A stretch of 64,000 nucleotides of DNA from Cristatella mucedo (GCA_009760855.2 WPIO01000001.1:16637501-16701500), one strand, 5' to 3'; positions 49,930 through 63,339 are shown, counted from the first letter of the stretch. The notes: generated by a model not told the origin, from the letters alone. A program made the numbers and translations.

Positions 49930-51110
49930 TTGTTAGGGTCACCTGTGGAGTCCGTCAAGGGTCCGTACTCGGCCCCTCTTGCTGTTCTCCATTTATACAC
50001 AACCTCTGGGAAAAGCCATTAAGGCCCGTGGAATAGGATATCACTTCTATGCTGATAATACTCAGTTGTATTTGTCATTCAAACCGTCGGAATCTGCTGC
50101 AGCAACTGAGAAACTGAATGCTTGCCTTGCCGATATTCGATCCTGGATTTTGGCTAACTTCCTGAAATTAAATGATGATAAAACCGAACTCCTGCTCATA
50201 GGACAGCCTAAGCGTGTGGCCGGATTAAAAGGCTTTGCTGTTCTAATAGGCGATGTTATTGTGCGACCCTCACCACGTGCTCGAAATTTAGGTGTCGTTT
50301 CCGACAGCTGCCTCAATTCTAAAAGCTTCATTCAAAAGATTGTTTCTACAGCTAGCCATCACGTTCGATCCCTAGCCAAGATTAGAAGCTGTCTGCCACA
50401 GTTGCTTGTAAGAAATTTAACTAGCTCCTTAGTTCCGTCTCGGCTTGATTATTGCAATTCCTTATTGGCTGGGCTGCCAAAGAAAGCTATTAGGCCACCG
50501 CAGCAGACTATGAATGTGGCTGCAAGGCTAGTCTCCAAGTCCGAGCGGTTTGAGCACGTGTCTCCTTTGCTAAAAGAGCTAGGATGCATGCCGGTTGAGC
50601 AACGGATCCAGAGCAAAGTTCTTACGCTGACCCACAAGGCCGGCCACGGCTTGGCTCCTTCGTACCTAGCTGAACTGCTGCATCAGTTTTAGCCTGTTCG
50701 CGCCGTCAGGTCCTGTGCGGACAATAAATTAGCTGTTCCATTCCTCCGCTTAAAGACCGTTGGCGACAGAAGCTTTAGCTTTGCAGGTCCTAGACTGTGG
50801 AACTCGCTTCCACAAGTCTTACGCAACGACAACTACTCTCCTACTGCCGACTATAGCTCATCCATTTCAGCGATCCTAAGCTGCTACTTCCATGCTACTC
50901 ACTACCTCAACTGCTCTCCTGACTCTGCTATGCTTCCCACTTTCTCTTTGTTGCGTGGGACGAAGTATGTTGGGTACCGAATGTGCACCGAAAGCCGCTT
51001 AGGCTGTGAGTGCGCTATACAAAACTCTCCTGCGTAACACCCATGTGGTCTTTATGACTTTGTCGAGTTACAGACGGAGATACATTACATTGCATTACAT
51101 TACATTAGTC
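49930..51110 (+). mobile_element. LINE family B (L2/CR1-type), RT C-terminal half and 3' end
   Basis: 5'-truncated copy with a 237-codon open frame (49979-50692) covering RT motifs after the GxPQGSxLGP block: FYADNTQLYLSFKP, ILANFLKLNDDKTELLLIG, RNLGVVSDSCL and SLVPSRLDYCNSLLAGLP. The protein continues past a TAG at 50690 with RLKTVGDRSFSFAGPRLWNS. The catalytic YADD is YADN here. The 3' UTR has the ACCGAAAGCCGC block and ends in ACATT repeats at 51080-51110. Confidence 0.92.
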
Positions 51111-51524
51111 GCAGCCCAACAAAGAACATCATTGGCCAAACTTCTCGCGGTCAAAGGTAACGCGCGCGGCGAGCTGCTTTTAGTGGAAATTGTTCTCCAA
51201 TGTCATGTGAAGCGTGGAGTGTTACTTCTATAGTAAATACAATTTCGAAAGAGTCGACTCCAGGTATGAAATATTCCAGCCAAGAAACGCCGGCGCGCTT
51301 TTTCCCAATATGTGAGGGTCTGCGTGACGGTAGTGGCTGAATGACGTGGTACCGGTATCAATCAGCATTATTGCCATGAGGGGCACCACGAAAGTCACAG
51401 CCAAACGGCCACGGAATGACGCAGGCCCTTCCAATGTTAAGCTGCCGGGCGATTCGGCCGGCGTATCTCGTCGTACATGACCAGCAGCATTATCCAGGAA
51501 AACCAGCACGCGCCATAGCTATAA

Positions 51525-52490
51525 TAGTAATACGTTTGTATTGCACCCTCAGAGAATTGACTATCTTACTAGGAAATTTACAGATCCTGTACAACAAGCA
51601 TTTCCAAATTATTGGTGGTAGCATCCGCAAGCAGCAGGTAGTGTAAGCGGTACATGCACACGAAAGACCCACTAAATACTGTATTAAACAGGTGCGTTTT
51701 AAGCTTCTTTTTTAATGTCGTCATGTCAGGGCACGTTGTGACATGCATTGGTAGTGAGTTTCAGGCATTGGGAGCATGCGAACTAAAAGCACGGTCTCCA
51801 ACAGTTTTGAGGTTCGTACGAGGGATGGCTAAACGATTCGAGTAAGAACAGCGGGTTGTGCGATTATTCGTCTGGTGAGGGAGTAGTTCTGATGAGTAGG
51901 CTGGAGTCAGAAAATTAAGGGACCTAAAACTAAGTGAAAGAGCCTTGAAGTCGATGCGCTGCTTGATTGAAAGCCAGTGCAGGTCGGCGAGAAGTGGTGT
52001 GACGTGGAAATTGTGACGCCCACGAAAAATGAGCCTAGCTGCAGATTTTTGCACCAACTGTGAGCGCCTGATTGCACAGGCAGGTATACCAGCAAGCAGT
52101 GAGTCACAGAAGTCGAGACGGGATGTGACAAATGCATGAACCAGATTCAATATAGTATCCCTGCTTATGCAAGCCCGAGTTTTAGCAAAGTTAAGCAGCT
52201 GGAAGAAGGTAGATTTGTAGAGATAATGTGGTCGTCTAATTAAAGTTAACTTTGGTGCTGGAAACATGGATTTTGTGCAAATAGATAAACTGGCGCAGTC
52301 AATTTTGAGCGTTAGGTTTTCTCATTTCGGAAGCACACTTGGTTGGCCCGTAACTTGTAAGTTGTTTTTTTCATCATTCAATTTGAGAATGTTGGCTGCC
52401 ACCCATCTGTGGATGTCATCAATACACGCAGAAAGGGTGTGTAGAGAATTTGACGTGCTGATACAGAGGCTCTGGAAAACTATCGTTCAC
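51525..52490 (-). mobile_element. LINE family A, C-terminal part (reverse)
   Basis: A 168-codon open frame (51761-52267) with FVTSRLDFCDSLLAGIP, KSAARLIFRGRHNFHVTPLL and DLHWLSIKQRIDFKALSLSF. Tail at 51525-51580 is a diverged stem-loop (GCACCCTCAGAGAATTGACT). Sequence similar to the copy at 39350-41960 continues to about 52490. Confidence 0.88.
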
Positions 52491-52499
52491 TCTTGCCTT

Positions 52500-53995
52500 T
52501 CTTTTTTTCGTCAAGGATTCTACAAAGGATTTTCACTAAAAAGCTTGTAGCGTACATTGAAAAGAATGAATTGTCAGAAAAAGTTTGATCGTTATTCAAG
52601 CGACACAACTCCACGAAAGCTGCTCTCCTCAGTGTAACCAATGACATCATATGCAGCAAAGAAGACGGGAATGTCACAGCCCTAGCGCTTCTGAATCTAT
52701 TAGCTTCGCTTGACACTATTGATTACGATATCCTAATTGAGCGATTGAGAACAGCAGTTGTTCTGGCAGACAAGGCACTCTCGTGGCTCAAATCGCACTT
52801 GTCTTGTCACGTTCAATCCATGTGGCTCGGCGGTTAGATCTGTTCTACCAGACCAGTCACCCGCAGAGTCCCATAACATCCGTCATCGGTCGCTTGCGTT
52901 TCTCCATTTATGCTGCTGAACGAACCTCTGGGAAAAGTGAGTCGGGTTCATGGAATCGGCTATCACATCTATGCTGACGATACTCAGCTGCATTTGTCGC
53001 TTAAACAGTCAGAATCTGCTGCAGCGACGGATAAACTGAATGCTTGCCTTGCAGATTTTCGATCCTGAACGTCGGCAAGTTTCCTAAAAAATAATAATGA
53101 CGATAAAACATAAGTTCTAGTCGTAGGACACCCCAAGCTTGTGGCTGGACTGGAAGGCTTTGCTCTTCTAATAGGTAATGCTGCTGTGCGACCATCGCCA
53201 TATGTTCGGAACTTAATTGTCGCCTTCAAAAGCTGCCTAAATTTGGAAAGCTTCGTTTAGAAGACTGCTTCCAAAGCTAGCCATTACGTCCGATTCCTAT
53301 AAACGATTAAGAAGGTTCTTCCACGATGGCTTGCGAAAACTTTAACTAGCTCCTTGGTTTTGTTTCGGCTAGATTATTGAAATTCTCATGTGGATGTGAT
53401 ACCATAAAAGCCACTAGGCCATTGCAGCTGGTGATGATAATGAATGCAAGGCTAGTTTAAAAATCCCAGAGGTTTGACCATGCGTCTCATTTTCTGAAAG
53501 AGCTTTGATGGTACCGGTTGATCAACGGATCTAAAGCACAGTTCTTAAGCTGACCCACAAAGCCCACCACGGCTTTGTTCATTCATACCTATCTGAACTG
53601 CTGCACCAGGTTCAGCCCTCTCGCGTATGTTCTGTGTGGACAATAAACTAGCTGCTCAATTTCTCCGCTTAAAGACCGTCGGCGACAGTAGCTTTTGCTC
53701 TGCAGGTCCTAGATTGTTTTAATGAAACGGCATCTACTACTATGACACACGACTATGGCACACCCTTTCCAGCCACCCCGAACCTCTACTTCCATCCTTT
53801 GCACTACCACAACTGCTGTCATAATTCAGCTGTGCTGCTCACGTTATCTTTGTTGGGTGAGATGAAGTATGTTGGCTACCGAATGCGCACCGAAAGCCGC
53901 ATAGGCTTTGAATGCGCTCTGCAAAATTCCATTTCGAGTCACCCACATAGTCTTTGTCGCTTTGTGAAGTTCTAGACAGACATATATAACACATT
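52500..53995 (+). mobile_element. LINE family B, second copy, heavily broken
   Basis: Begins in the RT fingers region (KKLVAYIEKNELSEKV; NSTKAALLSVTNDIICSKED), continues through the palm with HIYADDTQLHLSLKQSE (canonical YADD retained, about 52970-53010) and reaches the same 3' UTR block (53876-53950). Many stops and frameshifts. It covers more of the 5' side than the copy at 49930. Confidence 0.85.
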
Positions 53996-55060
53996 CAGAC
54001 ATGAATGCCACAAGTCTGTGCCTGTCATTCACCATACGCGTCAGGAACGATGGTACCTCAGGGCTCTGTGCTCGGTCTGCTTCTTTTCACAGTTTAAACT
54101 CTCTCTCTCTCTCTTGCCGATGTGATCACCAAAACAATTAAGGCTTTCACTTCCATGCAGACGACACTCACGCTAAATCCTACACCTTAATCTGAAACCG
54201 TAAGCCCCTAAAGCCCTAAGCGCTTAAGCTCTAAACCCCTAAGCCCTAAAGCCCTAAACCCCTAAGCCATGAACACTAAATGCTATTGTCACTGACCGAG
54301 TTGTCAGCACCGAGCTCTAGTGATCCAGTTGTCTTCTTCGATATACGTTAACTATCATGGATTTGTTGTTTAGGTATGAACATTCTTGATTGTTGTCGTG
54401 CGCTGATATTATCAGCACAGCTGCGTGAATCGCTGTGGCATCTGCGTCAATCTTTAGCCGTGCTCCGAGGAGCAGCCTTCAGTAGTTTCTGTCATGAATC
54501 TGTAAGGGCCAGCACCCGTTACGTCTGCCGTGTTTGTGACGAAGGACTGTAGGGACTGTTACAATGCTTTCATCCCAGTAGTGCCCTCACGAAATTAGTG
54601 CGAAACGCCTACTATAGTCACGACTTGCACAGTCGCCTAAAGAAAAACAGGTTGAGGCACCGTGGAGCCCATAGCAAGCTGGTTTGCTGCGCACGCCTCG
54701 CCGTTTAGCGTTCAACTCGTTGGTACTCGTAAAGGCTTGGTAGTGCTGATGCATGCCAGCTGGTGCAAACGGCAGCAATTGTTATCAATCGATCCACCGA
54801 GGCCGACAATTTATGGCAATCCAGTCGTTACCGTTATCGCAAGATAGTGAATAACGCACCGAGCTTTTGTCTGCTCACGCAGCTCACGCTTCAAGTCGAG
54901 CTGTTCGGACGCACCGACAGAGCAGGTGCGCTGCGAAAGAGGATTTCCTAGTAGAGACCCGCTGCTGTGGAGATCGGCGCTTGGGCGTGCGGAGGGTCAG
55001 AGGAGCGTGCCTCCGATCACTTCGGAAATTGTGTGCTTTTCCGAGCAGTCTCGGTTAGTT
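53996..55060. other. Intergenic sequence with a CCCTAA-like patch
   Basis: No supported gene. Includes a degenerate telomere-like stretch at 54188-54270. Confidence 0.4.
54188..54270. repeat. Degenerate CCCTAA/CCCTAAA-like repeats
   Basis: Repeated AAGCCCTAAAGCCCTAAACC-type units on the + strand with spacers. Resembles an interstitial telomere-like or minisatellite patch. Confidence 0.55.
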
Positions 55061-55063
55061 GCG

Positions 55064-55266
55064 GTCATTCGTCTTCTAATTGGCAGTTTATTAACATCAG
55101 CGCTGGCGGCGGCCCTACGACCTGCACCTTCTGCATTTTGATCTCATAGGCTAATTGAGTTTACTACCAAAGTCATGGAAGGTCCGAGATTGAAATGTAC
55201 AAGATGCAGTTCATAGGGCCGCCAGCACCGATCTTAAGAAACTGCCAACTAAACGATGAATGACCT
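55064..55266. repeat. Foldback inverted repeat, about 200 bp
   Basis: The left arm (about 55064-55135: GGTCATTCGTCTTCTAATTG, GCTGGCGGCGGCCCTACGAC) pairs with the right arm (about 55198-55266: GCAGTTCATAGGGCCGCCAG, AACTGCCAACTAAACGATGA). The segment TCATGGAAGGTCCG recurs at 55175 and 55334. It has the form of a MITE-like or snap-back element. Confidence 0.75.
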
Positions 55267-55334
55267 CTCATGAAACTACATGGTGACACTACACTAGAGG
55301 TCAAAGACTTATAGCGGGTATTACCAGAGTCATG

Positions 55335-57205
55335 GAAGGTCCGCTAGGAAGGCTAGCTAGGTCAACTGCACACCCTGTAGATGAACTGAGTTTGAAGACT
55401 TCGTACACGCTAATCTATGCCCTTTAGTTAAAATTACGACAAAGAGAATGATCGACATCGATAGTTTTTTACATTATAGCCGGTGAAAAAATATTCATAT
55501 ATAACCGAGCGGCGCATAGGCATAATCAACCCATCCATAATCAACTGGGCCTCAGGTGAGTGGGGGCATACTAATGGGTTCAAGGAGCCTTAAGTGGCCA
55601 GTCTCGAGTAGATCACCTTGGCGGCGCTGAGTTTTCAAAAACCTACTAAGTCATATAGCCATGGTGCCGATCCTCCCGTCGCTTTTAAAGCCATCGAAAG
55701 TGGTCGTCGTAGCTGCAAAACTTATTTGGCCGTGGAGAATTCACAAGGTTTCTATCTGGATCGACATTTTTCTGGATAATGCGTAGGATTTTACTAAGTA
55801 TTAGGTGAACGGACTTAGGTAGCCCTCACATCAGCCCCTCAAAAATGGACGCGAAGTGACCGATTTTACTCGTGTACGGGGGCGGGGCTGAGCCGGATCC
55901 TGACCGCAGACTCTGTCACCGGTGCCCCCCACCCCTCCGAATTCGCTCAACGTGAAAACGGTGATATAACTTTCTGGCTGTGTCCAATTCGCACAATTAA
56001 AAACCGGTTTAATCTAGCTAACGTGATAACTGTAAAAGAATGTCGGTCGCCTCGTGTCTACCACTATGCAGATCATTACTTATTCGGTATGCTCGAGGCT
56101 GCCTGAAATCATCTGGAGAGCCAAGGTCGTCGCCACGTGTTCAGTCTGTGTTGGGTCGCATTTCGCTGCTTATTAAGGTTCTCGGGCAAACTTTTTTTCA
56201 TTCATTCTGAAAGAATAAGCAACTTGGAACTTCCACTGCACGTATTAATTTCAGGTTTTTGTGTGCACCTTGCTGCACTTTGGGTACAGAGTAACCTCGA
56301 GTAATCATACCGCATCAAAATCGCATGTGGAAAAGTCGCTTATTTCAAAAGTTTAGGCAAGAGAGCTCACTCGCAACGCCAATTCGGAAGAACTCTTCAG
56401 ATAAAAATGAGCGTAATCTCGAATATAATGTTGTAGTCTATCAATTGTCTAAATCGCCGACCCGCAGTTCTATTTCCATTAGCTACGGTACTCTTTACCG
56501 CGGTTCTCTCAAGTTTAGAACTTTAGGCTGTAACTCTCCTGGGGCAGAAATTGCAAATAATACTTTACAGCTAGTCCTCAATATGGCCACTAGGTTGATC
56601 TGAAAATCGCAGCCATGTGCACTTGCCTGCCTCACTAAAAGTCCAGCGCGTGCTTGAAGTAGATGAGTGCACGCGCTAAAAAAGTCAATGCCTCCCGACC
56701 TACGCTGCTAGTCAGGCCTGCGCTCTTATTTACCTAACTCGCCTCACTGCTACAGCAGTTTTAACCTTCGCGTACCCTCAGATCATTCAGGAAATTAGTT
56801 CGTCAGATCTTATCTTTTATTTTCAAAATTTTCTTGAAGGAAACTTTCACCCCACAGGCCTACGCTGTGAAGAGGGCTACTACGATTCCCATGCAGAGCC
56901 CCGGTCATAGTCATTGTACTTTGTTCCGCCGGTCCTCGTTGCCACTTTTATTTAGGCCGCTGTTGCTCAGCTGCAGCTCCCAATTCAGAGACACGTGAGC
57001 GTCTCACGTGCTCTGCTGTTTGAGAAGGATGCTTTTGGCTCGGGAGAACTCACTGAAAGCCGCCGACTTTGAGTGGGCCATAGAAAGCTCTCTCCAATGT
57101 GCAGTGACCGGCGTTCTCGTGCGCCGGGTTGGGCCGACTGCATCCGTAAAAAGTGCTGCTTACCCAAGCATTTGGTTTGGTTTTTAGTAGCTGTAAAGGT
57201 ACATA
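55335..57205. other. Intergenic sequence, no supported gene
   Basis: A frame at 56325-56603 includes AANNTLQLVLNMATRL-type sequence at its end that could be a decayed LINE fragment (about 56450-56600), but too little remains to be sure. Confidence 0.35.
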
Positions 57206-57280
57206 TAAATAATAATGCATTTGATATAGCGCCCTCAGAGAACTCACTCTCTTTATAGGTACTTTACATTTGCTGCAAAT
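57206..57280 (-). mobile_element. LINE family A 3' tail (reverse)
   Basis: AATAATAATGCATTTGATAT, AGCGCCCTCAGAGAACTCAC, TAGGTACTTTACATTTGCTG: the complement of the family A tail. Confidence 0.82.
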
Positions 57281-58805
57281 GATCACATAGTAAATGCTCC
57301 CAGAGCAACACGAATAGAACAGAACGAAAATAGACGCACTAATAGGAACTAGAAACGAGAAGTTGTCAACATCAATGATTCACATATCAAGTAAATAATG
57401 TCTACTTCAATGAGCAGCTCACGTAAAGCTGAACTTGGATATACATATATATCATATACATATATATCTTGGATATAAATCATATCATAACATGAGATAA
57501 TGTTGAATTTAAGTCTGCCTGTCCAGCAGCAAGCACATTTTTGTTATTCATATAGTACTACTACCATAGTACAAGTACGAGGAATTTTATGTCAAAAGCA
57601 AAACAGAAGAGATACTCTACTCATTTGCGAATGTAGCTCTCACTCTTGCTCGCATAATTAAAAGCTAGCATAGGATCGTGCATTAAATTATGAAAGAATT
57701 ATCGGCAGAAATTCGGTCATGGCCTTATTTAACGACGTGTATAAGTGCTGTGGAGATTTTGGCTGAGCTTTTGCACAGCTATATACTTGCATGAATCGCC
57801 TTTAATTTTTCGTAGATAGGACTGTGCCTCCTCCATTTAGATGAACCCTGCGAATAATTGTGACTGTCCGAGGACACTCGACCAGTCAAAACTCTGGCTT
57901 GAGCTCATTTCCATGCTTTTTGGATTGGCGAAGCAAGTCCGAGCAAGGACGCCGCTAATTCGACGCTATCGCGTTGCGACTACTCGCTAGCTCTCAATGT
58001 GCATGGTTGTTATTTGCTTACGTACTTCCGTAGCAATGGCTGCTAAAGTACACCGTCTCAATCTACTCTTTAACTAGTTTGCTGCATACATTTGTAAATA
58101 ATTGTTACTTATTAATACATTGCTCAGAGTTTTTATCTCGTTGTCGACAGCTAATGTTGTTTACTATACTTTGTTACTTAACAGTTGTTTGTACGTATGG
58201 GTTTGTGCTCGAATCTTTTGACTGAGTAGGAATTTGACTTCCCTAAGCCAGAATTTGGACATGGTCAGTTGTATTTTTTAGTGGTTCGCAACCCGGGACA
58301 GTCAGTTTTAGCGACTATCTACCGGTCGGCGAGTCCGTGCAGCTGAGCCTTTCTGTGGAGCTATGCCCCTATCCATGTACGGTCTTTAATTTTTGAATTC
58401 AATACAAAATAACCGCATTTTTGTGGGTAAATTCTAATATATATATATATATATATATATTTGTGTGTATATATATGTATTTATATATTCAACTTCACAA
58501 GGCATCGTGGCAAGAAAAATGGTGGTGTAAGTATTTGCCGCTGTTTGCTGCACTGCGAATTAATACTGCATTCTTCAGTTTGTCAAAGTTAACGATAATT
58601 TTTTATGAAGTCTTGAAGCACTATTGCCGCATTTGATTAGACCGGCTAAAAGGCAATGCAGACTTCATTCCATCAAAATTCCCACCAATTTACTTATATT
58701 ATAATTTTATATCTATGTTTGTAAGGTTGTCTGCCATTCCTGAGCTACTTAGTGCCAACATAGTTTTAAATAGCCATCACATCGCCGTCTGGCGTGGAAA
58801 ATAAG
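57281..58805. other. Intergenic sequence with AT microsatellite
   Basis: An (AT)n run lies at 58437-58490. No supported gene. Confidence 0.4.
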
Positions 58806-58895
58806 TGTGCGGAGGAGTATTTCGTTTTGACAGGAACGATCCAAGAAGCCGCCGGTTTTCCAGACATGTGCTCTATCCATTAAGCAACACTACCT
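58806..58895 (-). other. tRNA-like sequence (reverse), pseudogene or SINE head
   Basis: On the reverse strand GTTGCTTAATGGATAGAGCA is a good A box. TTGGATCGTTCCTG stands in the B-box position but departs from GGTTCGANNCC. No convincing acceptor stem, so a functional tRNA is unlikely. Confidence 0.4.
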
Positions 58896-59894
58896 TATCA
58901 TTGCCATTACATTACATACTAATCCTGGGTACGCTTGGAGCTGCCAAAAGGGAGCTATGGGCCTCGAAAGGCTTGACGGGGGAGGTTACAGAGTGAGCGA
59001 GACGATGCAGCAGACGGGGGGGGGGCGATGGTCACAGACAGGTGACTAATTCTACCAATAGGGAGAGGGGGAAGGGCATCGAAGAGCGTGGGCCGAATAG
59101 GTTCGGCAAATCTTTACAAGGAACGAGATGTCTTTTACTGTCAATGCACGAATGAGTGCGGTGCTTCGGCTTGTGGCTGTGAAAGCATCGTCAATGCTCC
59201 AAGGTGCGTGTGGGTGGGCATTAATAGAGCAGAATGCAACGGCAATTTAAATGGCTCGTACTTCACTCTTCGGTCCACGCGACCGTGAGATAGTGTCTGG
59301 CTACACATTCTACGGCGCTACGGCCGCCGCCTTCAAATGCGGAGGCTTGGCAGAAACTAAGCGACGATAATATTAACCATTTTCACACATGACACGAATC
59401 TGAGATTATTATTTAATCGGTTTCTGGCAGCAATATAATCGAGTCTTCAACGCCAATGAGCTTTTACCCGAGCCGTAGTCCGAGCCAAATAGTAGCGGCC
59501 ATCGTTCCACCTGAGCAAGTTCTAGAGGATCCTCTGATTTCGCAAAGAGTTTAAACGCACCTGAATAAATATATAGTTCTTTAGGGGGCTGTGCTTGTGA
59601 CTTATTAGAATTTTATTTTAGCACTTTTCATTAAATAATTAAAACGGAAGCAGAGAGCCAGATATGCCGGACAGATTGATCAGCAGATTATCATGCTGAA
59701 GACCTCTGAAGCTACCGATCTCTTCATTCAGACCGGCATTCTCGAGGGCAATCAACGGCCAAAAACTTCCGAACAGCAACAAATGATTCTCAATAAATAT
59801 TTCATACTTTTAAATCTACGAAATTCATCAATTTAAATCAGCAGGTGAAGAGAATCGGTAATATCCACATCTATTCAATCACGCTACCTTAGCA
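58896..59894. other. Intergenic sequence, no supported gene
   Basis: A weak SINE-like tail (CACCTGAATAAATATATAGT, TTAGGGGGCTG) lies at 59560-59595. Nothing else recognised. Confidence 0.35.
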
Positions 59895-59962
59895 GCAAAT
59901 GTAAAGTGCCTAGAAAGAGATCGAGTTCTCGGAGGGTGCTATACAAATGTATCATTTTTATC
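59895..59962 (+). mobile_element. LINE family A 3' tail
   Basis: AATGTAAAGTGCCTAGAAAG, GATCGAGTTCTCGGAGGGTG, CTATACAAATG. Short copy, no coding part. Confidence 0.75.
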
Positions 59963-62590
59963 ATAGTTTTGAATAACCTACGACTACGCAAGACGCTTTT
60001 ATTTAGAAATACAATGTTTCATCCTAAATTAAAATTCATTCGTAGAATGGTTGAATGGCGCACTAATGACTTGTATATATTTGCAAGTATATAAATATAA
60101 ATATAAGTATATATATATATAATTGAGTTTTTGTATATATATATATATATATATATACATAAAAAAGCTTAATTTTAAATACGATAGCGCACTAAAGTTC
60201 ATAAACTACTCGGGCTGGCGTTAATAAGCAAGAAATGCGGAGGTCAAGGTCAGATGCTTAATCTTTAGCGTAAAGTGCTCATGCAACGACAATGCCAGAC
60301 GGGAGACAAAGGCTGAGCCTCCGGATGCAGCTCTAAACGCGGAGCGAGATGACGAGCGATCGCTGCTGCTCATCGCCCGTCAGCATGAAGCCAATGTGGC
60401 ATCACAAGACTGTGGCTAGATGTTTGGGAAGTCGCACGTCAGGCAACACCGTAATCTCTATGCAATTTATCAATAGCAGTATTGTAATTATCTTTTAAAA
60501 GATATGTACCTCTACTTTATATCACGATAGAGTTAACTTCACCTAGGCGTCCATTTTCATGGTTAACGCCAAGCACACTTCCTATGCTCTCAAAAATGAA
60601 GCCAAGGTCCTGGGGTCAGGCAAGCAAAGTGAGTGGGCTGTCACATTGGACACCGTGTCACGGGAAACGCGCGACGCTCGGCAAGTGGCTGTCGGTCATC
60701 GATCGCAGTGGTCGTATGACTAAGAGACAAAGCATTATGCCACGTGATGGTACTCGTCGGATTTACCGGAGTTACTTTACGCTCAGCGAGCACTGAATTG
60801 AAAACGCGTTACTAAATACGTTTCAATCGGAACGGTAGCCGGACATTTATTCAGGGAGGAGCTCAACTTCGACCTTGAAAGGAAGTGACCTGAAGTAACC
60901 GGAAGTTGGCTAAATACAACTTATTTTACTTTTCTAGTAGCTTAGCAAGCTGAGATTAGCTTTGCTTTCTTCCTAATGAGCTCACTTAAACAGCTGAATG
61001 GCGGGACGCCAGATATTTCAAGAGCCGGTTCATTAGCATTGACCAGCCGTGACCAAAGTATTCACAATAAATCACTGTTACAAAAATCAATGGTCACTGT
61101 TACAAAAATCAATGGTCAAACGGAATCTGCGGTTCTGTGCACTTAACTTTGTCAGCTCATTAAAGGTAAAAAGGATAAATTTAATCTGAATACGCTGCAG
61201 TGCCAGGCCAAAGAGTTTAGGAGTGAAAAATCTAAACGTCAATATTTCTAAGCCACTTAAGACACGATACAGTTAGCACAGGTAGGTCATGCATTGCTTT
61301 ATACTTTAATATGATTGGCCTTTAAAAGATAAATTAGGCACTGACGCAGCCGAAGGCTCCGGAAATGCTGTAGCACCCTCTCAAGCGACCGACTAGGATC
61401 TGCCGGGAACTTAAGGGGTGCTTCCCGGCATGCATCTTTAGCTCCCCTCAAACCCGATGTCCCCTAGTCTAAGCAAACATTGAAGCCGCAATTGTGCACC
61501 GCCCGGCATGCCTCTTGAGACTCCATCTCACGATTATAAAATGTAATAGCCTTCCTAAGAGGAATGTGTTGTCCGGCAGGCCTCTTTATATCTTTGCAAA
61601 TAGAATTAAGCGGCTTCTACACTGGCAAAAATTTGGAGTGGAGACACCCAAGAACTTAAGGCTACTTCATTGGTTTGACCGGTAAGGAGAGGGGTACCAA
61701 CTGACAGGAAGTATCTGAGTCATGTGGGCAGTGATCGAGGAATTAGCCGGTAGGTCCACTTCTTGGTGGTGGATAGGAGACTTTTGATTCAGCGGAACAG
61801 TCAGGAACACAACCAAAAAGCATCATGCATGTCGTCTTCTAGATGTGTTGTACAGGGAAACTAGTCTGGTGGACAGCAAGAGTTTAGAATACACGAATTT
61901 ATTGATAAAAAAAGCTTCATGTAGAAGAATGGTGGCTAAAATTATTTTAATTTCTGGTATGTATGTGATAGCAGCTGACTGTTGAAAACCAGCTTTGCGC
62001 AGGGGTGACACGTTGTCCTCATTCACCTCTCACTTCCTCTTCACTTCCAGCTTCGTCCTAGCACAGTCTTCCACTATTACACTACTACCATCGCTGCATC
62101 CAGTAGTCATTACTTTTTGATTGGCGGCAATAGATACGCGTCAGTGGACAACCGCAGCTTCATTTCCATTAGCAGCCAAACGAGAAAATTAGCGATCTCC
62201 ACACTGCAGAGATCTATCCTGTCGTTAAGTGGGAGCAAATGTACCAGCCACAGCCAGAAAAAGAGGCTGGTCTCCACTCCGAGCTGTAACGCAGTGTACC
62301 CATGGCCGGCTCGACGCTATTTCACAGTCGAGGCAAGCTCCCTGGTGTGGCGACTACAAGCGTTCATAAGTGCAGACGAAGATTGATAGATGCTCCCCTT
62401 TAAGCATAAAAGATGCGCACCAACGACACGGCACCCGTCAGCCTCTGGTAAGTGTGTACCTGTGAGCCAAGCCAATCCCTCCCCCGGGGCTGCTGTTGTG
62501 GCTTCGTCTAGCATAGATGGATGAACTGTCTGCTGCAGATACAGGGTGCCTAACAGAGCGCTTAAGAAGGAAGCCCGCGGCTGCAAACCC
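59963..62590. other. Intergenic sequence, no supported gene
   Basis: Contains (TA)n runs at 60085-60160 and a duplicated 22-bp segment (CACTGTTACAAAAATCAATG) at about 61070-61117. No gene recognised. Confidence 0.4.
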
Positions 62591-62670
62591 ATAGATTCTA
62601 AACCTTAAGCAATAAAAAAATCTAAACCTTAAATCCTAAACCCTTTATCTCAAATCCTAAATCCTATACC
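62591..62670. repeat. Degenerate CCTAAA-like repeats
   Basis: TCTAAACCTTAAATCCTAAA followed by further ATCCTAAATCCTATACCCTA units. Similar in character to 54188-54270. Confidence 0.5.
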
Positions 62671-63339
62671 CTAAGAAACAAGATATTTCATAACTTTTTA
62701 AAGTATATGCATATATTGCTTATTTATAAATATGTATATACATCTATGAACATGTTTTGCCATGCACATGCACTTAAAAATTATAAGGCTCTTTGTTATT
62801 GCTATGGCACAGTAGCCTTAGCAGGATCCACATTACCATATGCAGGGCATGTGCAGATGCGTTAGTTAGCCTGGGGGACATCCTTTTAAAAAGTGGCGCA
62901 TCAATCGGCGGAAAGTCGCTTCCAGGTCACCTTATGTTTGGAACTAACTCCCTGGACGATGCCCGCTGGGCAGGCATTATCACTAATAACTGGTAGCGGT
63001 TACGGAAGCTCATTTCCATGAGTTATTTTGGAAAGTACGTGGAAGATGCCAGTCTGTGCAATCAATAGCCAGCCCTTAGCTAATACTGAAGCCATACGCA
63101 ATATCTCAAATGTACGTTCAGACACTTGCGATTTCAGAGATCGGGCTATGACCAAAACATCGCTCGTCTCTCCGTGAGAGGGCGCTCCACTCAGACTTGC
63201 ATCTCGAGCGGCTGCATAGCTCAACTTTCGGAGGGCAGCTGGTTATAACAACTACAATAGTACGAATAAACTTGTGTAGCACTAACGGAGAACTAAAAAT
63301 TTTTGTTGGCACCTTTCGTCTGAACTAAGAAAAGCATAT
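62671..63339. other. Intergenic sequence, no supported gene
   Basis: Nothing recognised beyond short frames. Confidence 0.4.

Noticed and set aside
58806-58895. Functional tRNA gene on the reverse strand
   Set aside because: The B box departs from consensus and no acceptor stem pairs convincingly.
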